Origin: Acephala macrosclerotiorum
Lineage: Eukaryota; Ascomycota; Leotiomycetes; Helotiales; Mollisiaceae
DNA length: 64,000 nucleotides
NCBI GenBank assembly: GCA_014904845.1
Contig: MU119231.1
Coordinates: 1 to 64,000 of the forward strand
Direction of reading: 5' to 3'
Shown here: positions 37,031 to 48,618 of the stretch, in pieces
Numbering within the stretch: position 1 is the stretch's first letter
Layout: the number at the start of each line of letters is the position of its first letter
Position numbers and translations under genes: made by a program
Notes under the pieces: model-generated
What the model was told of the DNA's origin: nothing
The model's input: only the letters and a program-made list of their open reading frames with translations
The model's database searches: none

Positions 37031-38934
37031 GACAGTTAAAGAAGCTTTTTGATTGGGCTGTCCTATTTACGATTTGGTTTTCCAAGGAATGGGTGCCGGG
37101 GGGACTAAAGCTCGGGTAAGCCGTAATAAGCCTTGCCTATTTGCCTATACCCATTATACTTGCGTATAAAGCCTTATTTAAACTAAACTTTTTGAGAAAA
37201 ACAAATAGTTTTTCCAACATTAATATTCAAAAAAAAAATAGACTTGAAAACACGTTTAAAGCACGTTTAACGACTTTTTTTTAACCAGCTCGAAGCATTC
37301 CGAAAAACAAAAGCCTTCGGAATCTCTTCGGGTAGCTCTAATCTTTAGTTTCAACTTTTACAAGTATTCGGAAATTTTTCGGGTAGTTTCAACTTTACAC
37401 AAAAGCATACGAAGGCTTATTTACCTTTTTTACGTAGTCTCAAAATCCTTGTAATGACTTAAAGTAAATGTTTTCAAGTTTTGTAGTTAGTTCCTCAAAA
37501 AGTCTAGAATGAAAGTCTGGAGCACTGCTTCCGTAGGGGTATCTATGCTGCAGACCAATCTATTGGTGAATGGCACATCTTATACTGTGCTTGTTACTGC
37601 TGCTACAGTTGAAACCAGTGCAATTCGAGCTGTACTTTTCCCGTCGTTCTCTGATGAAAACGCAGTTGTAGTGTGGAAAGTCAGGCACTAAGTTCAATAA
37701 TCTTATTAGGGCAGGATGGAACGCCTTAAGACAGGTGTAGAATTGGCGAGAGGTTAATCCTAGACAAGTCGCTGAGCCGATACCGAGTTCTTGAAGAATA
37801 ATGAGGGTGGGTTTCGTTCGGTAGATTCTTGGAAATGTAGGCGTTGAAGTTGGGTATTTTGGTCACTGGAGATCAGGTCAACTCAGTGTTTCATGATACA
37901 ATAGGTGAGATTGCTCTGGCTTACGAGCTAGGAGAATATAGAGTGGGTAAGTACAGCTTTTGCTGCAATGGGTCGGATGTGTGGAAGGAGCTTCGTTCAT
38001 AAGATTTGCGCCAAATCAATGGAGGGGAGAGAGGAAGGGGAGCATTTTGTGCCACCAGCTACGTTATTACGCTGCTTCTCTGTGAATTTGGTGGAGGTTT
38101 ATGTTCTCGGGCTACTTTTGCCCGAATGTCCTGTAAATTGTGGGACTTGAGAAATCGAAAATGTTCTTGAATGTTGTAGGTATCGTAGACTTGTTAAGTA
38201 TATTGCGAGATGAAAGAGAACACGTTTCTCGAGGAATATTGTGCGAGCTGTATGCATGTTAGCGTGTGTAATAAAAGAGCAATCCGGGGGCTTGTGATCA
38301 CTACACGTTCCTCAGACTCCTAGCGCCTTCCCTTCTGTTCGATCCCAACTTCAAACCTACATAAAGAAACCTGCATAATCACTTATACTAATTTCTCATG
38401 CCACTCTCAAGTTTGACCTCTTCCCGACCTACAAGCTGGAAGTATTTGCTGAAAGGTCACGTGGGTAGGGGAGTCGCGTAGCTAGCGAAAAGGGGGAGAT
38501 GCCAGGCCGATTTTTCTTAGGAACTCCCATGTCTGCAAGCCCTTATAGTCTGGAGCAAGCCACTTAGCTGAGATCTGGAGCTTAATTCACGACTTCGACG
38601 TCGCTCAAGTCTTCGGGGCAGGGACCTAGATGTCCCAATTTTGAAAATTGTCAACTGCAGTTGAAAAAGCAATTTCAATTGTCCCTCACAGGTAAGGACA
38701 TCGATGTAATTTCCATCAGTTCATCGCTAAGCTGTTCAATCTGCAACGATTTGGACTTGCCTTTGAGTGGACCAAGTTTCACAACATGCCCAACTCCATT
38801 CGCCTATCCATCCAAATCCATGCATTCCCAACCTACAGTACTATGACTCCTGCAAATGCACCTTCGATGCTCTCCAGCTCGCGCTGAGTATGTCTCCCCA
38901 ATTTTCTTTCCTCGATGTCTTTCAGATACCGGGA
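37027..38934. other. Long intergenic interval, no gene supported
   Basis: About 1.9 kb follows the poly-A/gap region. The first 400 bp are A+T-rich with short repeated AAGCCTT/TTGCCTAT and ATTCGGAA/TTTCGGGTAG motifs. Short frames at 37509-37691, 37968-38150 and 38661-38846 have no recognisable content. Nothing else is supported. Confidence 0.45.
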
Positions 38935-40944
38935 TCAATTCAGCAACAAATTCCACAACCCCTCTCCCTCCACGAATCCGTGATGAATAACATTCACCAA
39001 CCAGAAATCCTCCCCCACACGCTCAATCAACTTTTTACTCTCACTCCCTCTCTCATAAACCCTTCCCCACTCCTCCCAAATCCCAAAGGCCTCCTCCGCC
39101 CAAGCTCTGAAACTCACTTCCTCGATAATCGTCGGCGTAATGATCTCCTTGCCCGGGAACGCACCCCAAGTCACTGCGTTCGTGCTACCACCCTCGTCAC
39201 CTCGAGTGCCGACGCCGTTGATCGTGATTGAGTCTGAGGAGAAATACTCGCCTTTAGCGTTTGCTACATACCAGGAGACTACCTCTTTGTTTTCTTCGTT
39301 GGTGAGCTTTGCATTCAGATATGTCCAGTCTTTTGAAGGGAGGAATAACTCTACGAAGGCCTTCTGGAAGACGAAGCCGTTCTTTGGTCCCCAGCCGAAA
39401 ATTTGATCTGAGCTCCGAACACCATTGACTGCCGGTTGAGAAGCTACTGTCCACCACCCTTTTTTGTTGAGTTGTAGGAGCTGTGACTTGATTGTGTGCG
39501 TTTCCTCGTTCAAGCCTTCCTCGCTCCAAGGTATCGCGGAGAGTGATCCTTCAATATGTTTGATAAACAGCTCCGTGATATCGGCTACGGACTTGGGGAA
39601 GCCCCATAATTTGATCGCTTGGTTGACACTCATGTGTATGCTGACTCCATAGCCGTCAATCTCTCCGTATGCAGGACTCCGAGCATCTCCCCATCTGCCG
39701 TTCGGGAAGTCGTCCCAAGTAGCTTCACGTCCTAGAGAGCCTTCGCCTTCCGATATTGCAAGCGTATTCGCGCGAGTGTTGATTGGTTCTGCTGGGATTG
39801 CGGCCTCTAGCGCTGTTGCTTCATAGTCTGGATTGTATGTCTTCGGTCCAGTGATGATAATCCTATTATGTGGATCTGAGCCAATACTGCTCTGCCGACG
39901 TGCGGGACGGTGATGCGAGCTGTTGACGCTCAAGGATTGAAGTGGCGATGTCATGTCTAGGATAGCAGACTCCTCGTCTTCCGATTCGGCTGGAATGAGG
40001 TTCGTTCTCTCCAGAATGAAAGAGACTGCTTTTTCCAGATTCAGAGTGTAGAAATGGAATCCCCTTGGTCCCGGTGCTGGTTCCTTCTGAATATGTGTGA
40101 TGATCTCACTCACAATATCCACTCCGACCTTCTTAACCATCTCATCATCACCCTTCACCTCATCTAACCTCGACATGATGTTTGGCGGTACTCTGGCATG
40201 ACTCAACTTGGTCGTCCGCTTAATCATCTGGTAACTCTGAATTGGCATCATGCCAGGTATGATCGGAATGGTCTTAAATATCCCACTCTCGTGCTCCCGG
40301 AGTTTCTTCTCAAATTTGTCGAAAGCCTCAACGTCGAAGAATAGCTGAGTCATGATGAAGTCCGCCCCAGCCTGTGTCTTTTGCACCAAATATGGTAAAT
40401 CGTGCTCCAGACTCTGCCCCTCAGGATGCCCCTCGTCTGCATGTCCTTCTGGATACGCCGCAACACCTATGCAGAAATAATCCCCGTATGTCTTCCTAAT
40501 ATACCTCACCAAGTCGATCGCCCACTCAAACTCCTCTTCTTCGCCCATATTATCAACACCTTCTCCATTCCTCCTCTCCTTGTACTCCTCACTCCTCGGC
40601 GGGTCCCCCCTCAAGGCTAGAATGTTCCTCACTCCCAACGCCTTCGCATCCTGCAACGCCTTGTCCACCAACTTCTTACTCATATTCGTGCACGTCAAAT
40701 GCAAACACGTCGTCAACCCCAATTCCCTCTGACACAGCTCCGCCAATTCCAAACTCTTATCTGCCGTGCTTCCCCCAGCTCCCCACGTTACCGTCACGAA
40801 CAATGGTCGCAGAGCTCGAGACATTCGATCGAGTCGTGCGCGGAGGTTGGAGGAGCCCATCGCGGTCTTTGGAGGGAAGAATTCGAGGGAGAAGTAGTTG
40901 GTGCCCGGGGGTAAGGCGGCAATTTTGTTTGTGATTTTCTCCAT
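38935..40944 (-). CDS. met12: Methylenetetrahydrofolate reductase (Met12-type)
   Basis: A single-exon gene of 669 residues starts at the ATG at 40944, the usual eukaryotic MTHFR length. It reduces 5,10-methylene-THF to 5-methyl-THF for methionine synthesis in the cytosol, with FAD bound in an N-terminal TIM barrel. Visible family signatures are SLEFFPPKTAMG (residues about 19-30), VTVTWGAGGS, CLHLTCTNM, NILALRGDPPR, GVAAYPEGH, ADFIMTQLFFD, IIPGMMPI and GFHFYTLNLEKAV. The C-terminal regulatory domain (about residues 410-669) starts after a low-complexity linker and contains GRWGDARSPAYGE and NGVRSSDQIFGWGPKNGFVFQKAFVE. SLEFFPPKT and TVTWGAGGS resemble yeast Met12 more than Met13. It stands alone with no obvious pathway neighbour. 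Confidence 0.96.
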   Translation of the reverse strand: MEKITNKIAALPPGTNYFSLEFFPPKTAMGSSNLRARLDRMSRALRPLFVTVTWGAGGSTADKSLELAELCQRELGLTTCLHLTCTNMSKKLVDKALQDAKALGVRNILALRGDPPRSEEYKERRNGEGVDNMGEEEEFEWAIDLVRYIRKTYGDYFCIGVAAYPEGHADEGHPEGQSLEHDLPYLVQKTQAGADFIMTQLFFDVEAFDKFEKKLREHESGIFKTIPIIPGMMPIQSYQMIKRTTKLSHARVPPNIMSRLDEVKGDDEMVKKVGVDIVSEIITHIQKEPAPGPRGFHFYTLNLEKAVSFILERTNLIPAESEDEESAILDMTSPLQSLSVNSSHHRPARRQSSIGSDPHNRIIITGPKTYNPDYEATALEAAIPAEPINTRANTLAISEGEGSLGREATWDDFPNGRWGDARSPAYGEIDGYGVSIHMSVNQAIKLWGFPKSVADITELFIKHIEGSLSAIPWSEEGLNEETHTIKSQLLQLNKKGWWTVASQPAVNGVRSSDQIFGWGPKNGFVFQKAFVELFLPSKDWTYLNAKLTNEENKEVVSWYVANAKGEYFSSDSITINGVGTRGDEGGSTNAVTWGAFPGKEIITPTIIEEVSFRAWAEEAFGIWEEWGRVYERGSESKKLIERVGEDFWLVNVIHHGFVEGEGLWNLLLN

Positions 40945-41833
40945 GGTTAAGAGAGGGTATTGCCTTGATCGGGATCAGGACGCGTTCTAAGGTATGGGTC
41001 TCGCACAATGTCGTGATTGTGAGGTGTGAAGTTTGTCTTTCGGGGAGGACGACGGCAAACAAGGCTGACGATAGTGGGGTTCAGAAAAACACGATCGACG
41101 CTCTTCGGATGATCTTCGGATGTTTGAACAAGTGGGGTCTTTCTCCCCAGTCTAGAATCGCTCTGCTGTACACAAACACTCTGTGTATATAATTATGTTC
41201 AAGTAGTGTCAAGTGCACAATTTCAGCATGCGGGTAGAAGAGGGTCAGTAAGGGCAAGTTGCTCCATTTCCCACGTCTTGGGCCACATCTGCACCTGCAC
41301 GCCTCAACATCACAAATGGTCCAGCTGACCATAATGTTGCCCAACGATAGCCTTTAAATCTTTTTTGCTTCTTTCTTTCATCCCATGTATTGAGCGAATC
41401 GGGGATTCTTGTAGCACAAGGCTAAAGACAGACATCAAGCCTGTGGCAACCAGCCTCTTTTCTTCACTGCTTCAGATGCCTGGGAGCACCGCTTGTACCT
41501 TTAGTGCTCTCATAATGCATTGTCTTAGAGTTTGTTTTGTTTCGAGGAGATTTCTTTTCTTTTCTTTTCTTTTCTATCTAGGGGAGCTTGTCATGGCGCA
41601 TCGCTCTGTAGGCTCCCTGTTAATTAGGCGGTTGATGAGATGGAGTGATTGGATTATTCCTAGCATGTTTCTCATACACAGCCACGAGCCTCACATTATT
41701 TGCTTCAGTCCCCATTTCAGCCTTGTACAATCGCACAAAATTCATATGTTAACTAAATTGTCTCATCGATAGTAAACATAACAGGAAGATCCTCTATCTA
41801 TTTTTCAAGTTTGCGAATCTTCAAATTTCAGTC
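40945..41833. other. Divergent intergenic interval
   Basis: The 0.9 kb between the MTHFR start and the HeLo-like/bZIP start presumably holds both promoters. A C/T tract built of TTTTC repeats lies at about 41551-41576 on the plus strand. An open frame at 41365-41772 spans this tract and has no protein-like features. Confidence 0.45.
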
Positions 41834-43562
41834 ATGTCATTCGGGTACTCGGTCGGCGACATCATCGCGGCCGGCCATCTATGTTGGTCAGTGTACCGAG
41901 CCTGTCGAGAGGCAACTGGCAGTTATAAGGATGTGACCGCAGAGTTAGAGTAAGTCGAGGGCTATGAAAATGAAGAAACGATTAACTCGACTAGGTCGCT
42001 GCACATAAACCTCAAGAACCTAGCCGACGAAGTGGGGAACCCGAAATCTCTTCTCAACCGACGAGGCTCGGCTCTACAAGATGAATTCAAGCACGTTCTA
42101 GAGAATGTTCAAACGTCATTGAAAGAGCTTGAGCAGATGGTACTGAAATATCGCAGCCTTGGAACGATGGAAAAGAGGACGTGGGATCGGCTGCGTTTTG
42201 GGCTCAAGGAGCTGAATACAATCAGGCAGAAGCTGACCTATCACACGGCTCAGATCAAGCTCTTCCTAAGTAACCTTATGATGGGTTCAATTGGGAGAAT
42301 CGAAACCCTTCTTGAGGAGTTTGTAAAGGAAATTCGGAGTGGAAAGAGGGCGCCCACCATGCTGTCCATAGAGCAAGGTGGTGACGAAGCTGTGATTGGC
42401 TGGAAGCGATTAGAATGTGATCTGTCCGATAGTGGAGTTCCGTTCGAGGATATTGACCGACATCGAGACGATATAGAGGAATATCTAGCACAACTGACAA
42501 CACACCTAGTACTCAATTCCGTTGGCTCGACGGCCGGACTGGATGCAGGCAGCTGTTCAGACGGACTTGGTATTGAACCAGTATTGGAGGATAACTGGGA
42601 CTCGATTTCTCAGCGAATGGCTAGCAAGGAAGATTCAGCAGCTCAAACAGAGCATTTAAATGATGAAAAGTCAGATATGGTACCTCTGGTCACAGAAAGA
42701 AGGGCCGAGAACGATCCCGAAGAGCTAAGCAGCCGCGGACTTAGTCCACAGGTTTGATCACTGTTCGTACTCACATTTGAATGATCTGCTAATCAAACCC
42801 AGAGCCTCTCTCAGGATAGCATACTTCTTGACGTGAAAGCGGATGGCCAAGATTCTAGCAAGCGCAAATTCCGTCATCATAGGGACACCCGCAACACTAT
42901 CACTGTGCCAAGCATGGATGCGACCGATGAAGCTCCATGGGGTGGAAGTGACAGTGGTGACGACGACGATATTAGTCTCACTCGCAAACGACCAAAATTG
43001 CAGAAACACACGTCGTACGCTCCTCTCTGATCTCGTCCCCCTCACTACTAAAAGGTGACTTAGGAAACAAGCTTTTCTCGAGAGCAAAAAATACCGCATC
43101 AATGACTTCGAAGCCGAAATCGCAGCGGTCAAAGAAAGTTCCGCAAGTATTATCCAAGAGAACGAGCGTCTGAAGCTGCAGCTCCAAAAGGCTTCCACCG
43201 AGAACGAAATCATCAAAGCCATATCCCAGTACTCCAATCGCGAGTCTCTGCCCAGCGCTGGTCCTACTCGATTCCACCCAACCGATTTCTATACAGAAAA
43301 GCTTCTCGCCCACGAATCAATGCAGCCGAGTTACAGGATAGTAACGGGCGAGTGTGAAGAGAAACTGCTTGCTGCAGGCGCGGCATGGGACTATATCACC
43401 AGTCATCCACTTTATATACAAGGTCTAGTCGATGTTGGGGGCGTTTCTGAGGCGCTCAAGGATGTTGCCAAATGTGATGCACAAGGCCCGATATATGAGG
43501 AGAAAGCAATAATCAAGGCCATTGAGGATAGTGCTACAAGTTTGAGTTACAATTTACTGTAA
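41834..43562 (+). CDS. HeLo-like N-terminal domain fused to a Yap-like bZIP
   Basis: Four exons (41834-41949, 41995-42751, 42803-43014, 43064-43562) with introns of 45, 51 and 49 bp give 527 residues in frame. Residues 1-220 match the helical N-terminal domain found on many fungal STAND/NLR-type proteins: MSFGYSVGDIIAAGHLCW, then TRTW-type helices, then WKRLECDLSDSG and DDIEEYLAQL. A disordered acidic linker follows. Residues about 345-400 align with the Yap1/Pap1-like bZIP; exon 4 starts with KQAFLESKKYRINDFEAEI and continues into a zipper with ENERLKLQL. The C-terminal domain YRIVTGECEEKLLAAGAAWD and QGPIYEEKAI is typical of this bZIP family. The conserved DNA-contact Asn and Arg of the basic region are replaced by Lys359 and Leu367, so normal DNA binding is doubtful. 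The phases fit well, which supports one gene over two. Confidence 0.82.
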
Positions 43563-43871
43563 TTGAAATTTTGCATGCCACGCAGGAGAGAAAAGTGAGG
43601 ACAGATAATATCCTACACGAGACCGGTTCCAGCATTCGCTGAAGAAACATCATAGCATTACTACATTGCTTCATTACTAAATTATTTCTTCCGGAAGGGT
43701 CAGCCTTCTATTCGTACAGTTCATCATTATCATTACATTTTCCTGCATGCCAATTTTCCGTACTACTCTCGACATTTGATCCATTCAACATGCCAGAGAA
43801 GTAATCATGATTGTCACAGCTATGTCGTCATTCTTCTCAACCATCTTCGCATCTCCACATCCGTCATCTCT

Positions 43872-45237
43872 TCAAGCAAATTGATACCTCCCAACCCGAT
43901 TAGCAGTAGCATGCGTAAACCACCTACAGAACATCAGCACCTTCTTTTCTCTAGGAAAAGTTGGACTTACACAGCATTCCTAGGCCCATAATTCATCCCA
44001 ATATCAAAATAAAACGGCAAACTAATCGGAACCGGCAAAATCGTAGTTGGCTCAACAATCTTTGCGATCGCTCCGCTCGTGATGTTCAGGATGTTGATGT
44101 AGTTTTGCGTTGCTGTCGAATAATCTGTTGCCCGTTAGCCTCCTATCCCTTCCTTCCCTCTTCCATCTCTTGGGTGCGGGACTAGACTTACAAATGATAT
44201 CATTAAACCTAGCATCCTTCGTATTCTCCCCAGGGACAGAAACATGTGCCGTCAAATCCGTCCCAGGATAAACATCAAATTCTCCAGTATCAATATGTAA
44301 ACACCCATTCCCACCCCCGATAATAGCAGTAAAACACACCCTATCCGGACTACTAAACGTAGCTCTCACAACTCCCGGTCCCGCCAGAGCCGGCAATGGA
44401 ACAGGATATTCCGTAATCCTCCCCGTAGCATGATCGAGTTTGGCCATCTCCTGACCCAACATCTCAGCAAACCACAAATTTCCCTTGAAGAAAACCATTC
44501 CTAACGGTCCAGCAAGCGGCGTAGGTACAGGATAGTTCGTGAATCGCTCGGTTTTGTAGTCGAGATGCGTGATAAGACTCGCAGTTGTTTGACTGAAGAA
44601 CATTCCCATCGGCCCTGCCGTAAGATCGTTAAATGGCTGTAGATCGCCTGGGGTGTTGAAGGACTTTGGTGCTGTTTTCTCTCGTCAGCTCAGCAGACCG
44701 GAGACCAGAGAACGGAGAGGGGTATATGTGGAGGAATAGGTGAGGAAGAGAAGACGAGGGAGAAGTACTAAAGACATCAGTCTTCCTCGTCGACGGATTA
44801 ATCCTCACAAACTGATTCCTAACCCCACTCCCAGCATACAACATCCCATCGTCCCCCGGCCTTATCGCGCAAGCCAAAGCCGTCAAGCCATTCGTCTCCT
44901 TCAACCCCGGAAGAACATCAAAACTCAACGCTGGTAAGGTATACGGAATCGGAACTCTAACCATCTCATCCTCAGTTTGCATTCTCTCCATCTGCATTCT
45001 TTTGTTCGAGAAAATGGGAAAGGGAAAGGAACCTTCGACGTTATCGGTGTTGGGGTCGATACGCGCAATAGTATTAGCGAGAATATTCGAGACCCATAAA
45101 GCGCCGTCCGGTCCTTCAGTGCTATCGCAGGGGCTGGAGAGAGGGGTGGGGAGGTTATAAAATGTGAAAGCAGACGGGCTTGGTGCTGCGATGATAAAGA
45201 CTAGGAGGCATGTTGTGAGGAGTATGACGGAAAGCAT
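43872..45237 (-). CDS. Secreted beta-propeller protein, SMP-30/virginiamycin B lyase-like
   Basis: Four exons (45237-44769, 44671-44192, 44124-43971, 43923-43872) give 384 residues in frame; introns are 97, 67 and 47 bp. The first about 18 residues form a signal peptide (LSVILLTTCLLVFIIAAPS). Repeated blades follow: GPDGALWVSNILANTIARID, then TAGPMGMFFSQTTASLITHLD, then GPLGMVFFKGNLWFAEMLGQ, and a last blade ending TNRVGRYQ-like in exon 4 (WFTHATANRVGRYQFA). The x-P-x-G-x-hydrophobic-W/F pattern and the I/L-x-R/H-hydrophobic-D strand are typical of Vgb/SMP-30-like lactonase folds. It is probably extracellular; the substrate is unknown. It converges with the HeLo-like/bZIP gene, with about 310 bp between the stops. 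Confidence 0.85.
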
Positions 45238-46018
45238 GTTTGGCAGCTCCTGGATCTCAGACGACGCAAGAAATGGAATAGATTAACCTCAGTATTCCAC
45301 TCGGTATTTGCATCTTCTCAGGCGTACAGAAGCCATGATGAAGTACTGTACAACATTGGAGTTGATGTAAAACAGCAAGTGACGACACCGAGGCTATCAA
45401 CCGCCTACGGCAAAGCCAAGGATCGCGATCTTCATGCATGAGATTTAAGCTTAAAAGACTTGAAGGCATTTTTGGACGTCCATGACTCTAATTTGGGTGA
45501 TCTTCGAAGATATTCTTGAGCACAGTTAGCAAAATACCTTCTGTCTTGATAGCTGGTGTTGTCGGCGCATCTACTAAGCCGGGTAGCTCGAAAGCCAAAA
45601 TGCGGAGAGAAAAAAATAGGAAAATGCGACGCCAATTCAAGTCATGACGACGGTCTTGAAGCTTTCGGAACTGGGTATCCGGATGCGTGGAGAGAGGGAG
45701 AGAGGTTTGAAGAAGAAAAGAAAGCTAGCTCTACAAATTCTAGGGTGTCGGGCTTCAGTTCAAGGAGACTTGAGTCGAGGATTCCACTAAGAACGACAAG
45801 CCACTGAGCCTCCCTCATATACTACTCGAAGTCCTGTTGCAGAACAATTGCAGACATGCGCCTTGCACCCCCAAATGCGAAGACATTTCGAGTAACACAA
45901 TTGCCCCGACGGGCAACGAAAGCAGAAGCAATTTATTCGTGATGTATATCCAGTCATCAATGCATCATCGTCACACAACGCCCACCACATGCATATATCT
46001 CACATCATCACAGCATAC
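45238..46018. other. Intergenic, no gene supported
   Basis: The interval lies upstream of the secreted propeller gene and downstream of the aminotransferase. Short frames in it (45257-45469, 45432-45635, 45787-45990) overlap each other and show no family features. Confidence 0.45.
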
Positions 46019-48010
46019 TTAACAACCACCCCAACTCCCTAAATCCAAAAGCTCCTCTCGCCTCCCGTCCACACTCTCCTCATCCTCATCATCATCATCA
46101 ATATCCTCCAACTCCTTCTTATCCTTAATCAACCAGAAATCTCTAATACCAGCCGCGAATCTCTTACTACTCTTCTCAACCTCCTCTTCGTTCACAGCCG
46201 CGAAACAAAGTCTGTAATACTTCCATCCCTCCTTCTCTCGAATCTCATCTGAAGGACTGAACATCACTCCTGGACTCGCTAGAACCAAGTAGGGCTTTCT
46301 TGTAAGATGGATCCAGAGAAGGGTAGCCATCTTAGGTCCAGGAACTTGGCCAAACAGAGGATGAGATTCGAAATGCATCTGCACCCAAATGAACATTCCC
46401 CCTCGAGGCCAATCGAAAGAATACATCTTAGTCTTGGAGATGACTGCCCAGTCGGCGTCCGAAGACTTGGTAGGCGTTCCCTGCTTAACAAGGAAACGAC
46501 CTTCTTCCAGGTGGTTGCACATTCTATTCATTCTTCTCTCATAGGTTCCTCGAAGACCAGCGAGCCAGCGGACCCAGCCGTCAGTCTTCCAGCCTGAGAA
46601 AGCCAGTTGTTCAGCTCTCGATTTCTTGCTGAATTCTGCCATGGCGGGTTGGGCGCCTAGGACTAGCTCTGAGAGCATGGATTGCACGAATCCGGAGGGT
46701 TGTTGGGTGGATGATTCTGTGATTCTGAGGATTCTTTCCACGATTGCGGGTTGGGCGGTGATCCAGCCTACTCGGCAGCCCGGAGCAACAGTCTTGGAGA
46801 AGGTGTCCAGACGGATGACTCGGCCGTCGTAGTCGACGTTCAAGTATGAGGGGACCAGGCTGTCGATGAAGTCGTAGCCGGATTTCCTGTCGAAGGCGTG
46901 GACTGGTTGGGGAGGTGGTGATGGAAGGTTTCGTGCCATTGCTTCGTTGCCTGCTGCTGAGGGGAATTGGAGGTACCAGTATGGGTCATCTTCAATGATT
47001 AGGACATCGTACTTGCTGCAAACAGCATATATGTCCTTTCGTCGCTGGATGGAAAGTGTTCCACTAGTAGGGTTTTGTCCAATGCTTCTCCGATTCAACA
47101 ACAGGGTCTGCAAGAAGGGAGAAGTACTCACGTTACAGTATACATCAAATGTGGTCTCTTTCCCTTCGATTCATCCCAATTCTCCAAAACATCCTCCAAG
47201 CCGCCAGGACCTGTAGGAAGCATACCCTCTAGATCAATCTTGACAGGCACAATCTGCAATCCTCTTGGCCGAGCAGATTGGATAGCATTCATGTACGCAA
47301 ACTCCTCACACAAAATTCCTGGCCGTTCCCTGATCCAATCTCTCTCCTCACTCCAACTGTTGGTGAAGCATTCCAGCGTTTTCGAGAGTCCATCTGTGCT
47401 ACCAACAGTGAGGATAATTTCCGCTCCGCCCTTGTATGGAATATTGGGGTGGAGGACCTCGCGTGTGAATTGTCGAAGGTATGAATAGAGAGGCGGATAT
47501 CCTTGGGCAGTACCATATTGTAACGCAGTCGTCAAATCAATCTTCTGCATCAAATCTGAGACTGCAGATGTGTGCGGCACAGTCATATGTATCGATGCGG
47601 CAACATCTCTATTCTTATTGAGACTTGTCTCCTCGAGCTTCGCGGCGAGGCTTTTGCTTGGATCATTTGGCAGGTTCGGGGTCGGCTGCCATCGTTCAGG
47701 TTGTGCGATTTGAGCTTCGAGTGTATCGAAAGGGAACAGAGCTGCATTTGGCAGACCTGTATTTTATGTCAGTTTGTTCCAATTGTTGATGTGGCTTTCA
47801 ATCCCCCACTCTTGACAATAATATGGAATTATACTCACCACCAGCCAAATTCTCAATGCCTGGGATTTGGAAATACTTGTAGAAATTCTTGATACTGCTC
47901 TCTTTCCTCGCAGCTGTCTGCCTCGAGAAATGATAGCTAAAATCCAATGGTGGTTTGGGTCCTGTATCTTCTTTTGCCTCTCTGGCATTCATATATTCGA
48001 AGTCCGCCAT
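46019..48010 (-). CDS. PLP-dependent aromatic amino acid aminotransferase-like
   Basis: Three exons (48010-47839, 47756-47132, 47084-46019) with introns 47757-47838 and 47085-47131 give 620 residues in frame. The second intron uses a GAGAAG acceptor, because the nearer TGCAG would cause a stop. It is a fold-type I aminotransferase of the Aro8/kynurenine aminotransferase group. Visible parts are SYHFSRQTAARKESS, LQYGTAQGYPPLYSYLRQF, TVGSTDGLSKTLE (phosphate region), PHLMYTVT/GQNPTSG, VLIIEDDPYWYLQF with the PLP-ring Asp near 298, and RLDTFSKTVAPGCRVGW with the Schiff-base Lys at about 363. The C-terminus has an acidic DDDDEDEES stretch and ends in GSWGGC. It probably moves amino groups between aromatic amino acids (or alpha-aminoadipate) and 2-oxoglutarate; specificity cannot be read from sequence. 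Confidence 0.92.
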
Positions 48011-48618
48011 GTCGTCGGTCCAAACTATTACTTCCCACTTTCTTCAAATACACCAGGTATTATGAAAAGAAATCTAGAGAGATTCGTAACAGTAACAGAA
48101 AATATTATTGAGGATAGAGAGAAAAAGAGGAATGTCAGAATACTGGATCTTTACCCCGAACTCCGCAAACACTGGTGCATTGATGTTGAGAAATCCGATA
48201 AGGAGATAGCATACCAAGCCAAGGGTGTGAGGTTCCAGTTATTTGCCTTATAAACCAACGGCAAATCGGAATGAAAGCCTCCTTCCTATCGCGTCACGAT
48301 TAGTTGACACCCCGAAGGGCGTGGGGACCTTAGAATACTTGGCCGCCTAGATGGAGCAACTGAAGAGGAATTGAATCGACGCGCAACTTGTACCTGTATT
48401 TATGATTGCATTAGGTAAAGTAGGATGAGAGAAAAGGAGGAGAGAATTGCGACGAAACGCAAACGATGCTGCCGATCTCGCGCCATCGCTAGCACGACAT
48501 TGCCCTGAGCCGAGAAACGGGATATGCCACGTGATGTCTTACTGTATTCAGGCGCATGCAACTTGCCCGTCAATGTTTCGAGAGAGCTGATACATTGTCC
48601 AGCCAATAATGTAGATAT
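48011..48618. other. Intergenic, no gene supported
   Basis: The promoter side of the aminotransferase and the 3' flank of the GCP5-like gene. A plus-strand frame within 47867-48253 overlaps the aminotransferase promoter and first exon and has no family match. Confidence 0.4.

Noticed and set aside
37509..37691. Small frame in the gene-poor interval after the gap
   Set aside because: 60 codons, no homology recognised, and composition like the flanking DNA.
41365..41772. Plus-strand 135-codon frame upstream of the HeLo-like/bZIP gene
   Set aside because: It runs through a TTTTC tract and is Cys/Phe/Ser-rich without any motif. It is likely promoter DNA.
42758..43313. Minus-strand frames opposite the bZIP exons (42758-43237, 42978-43313)
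   Set aside because: The plus strand has a frame-consistent four-exon gene with known domains; these are shadows.
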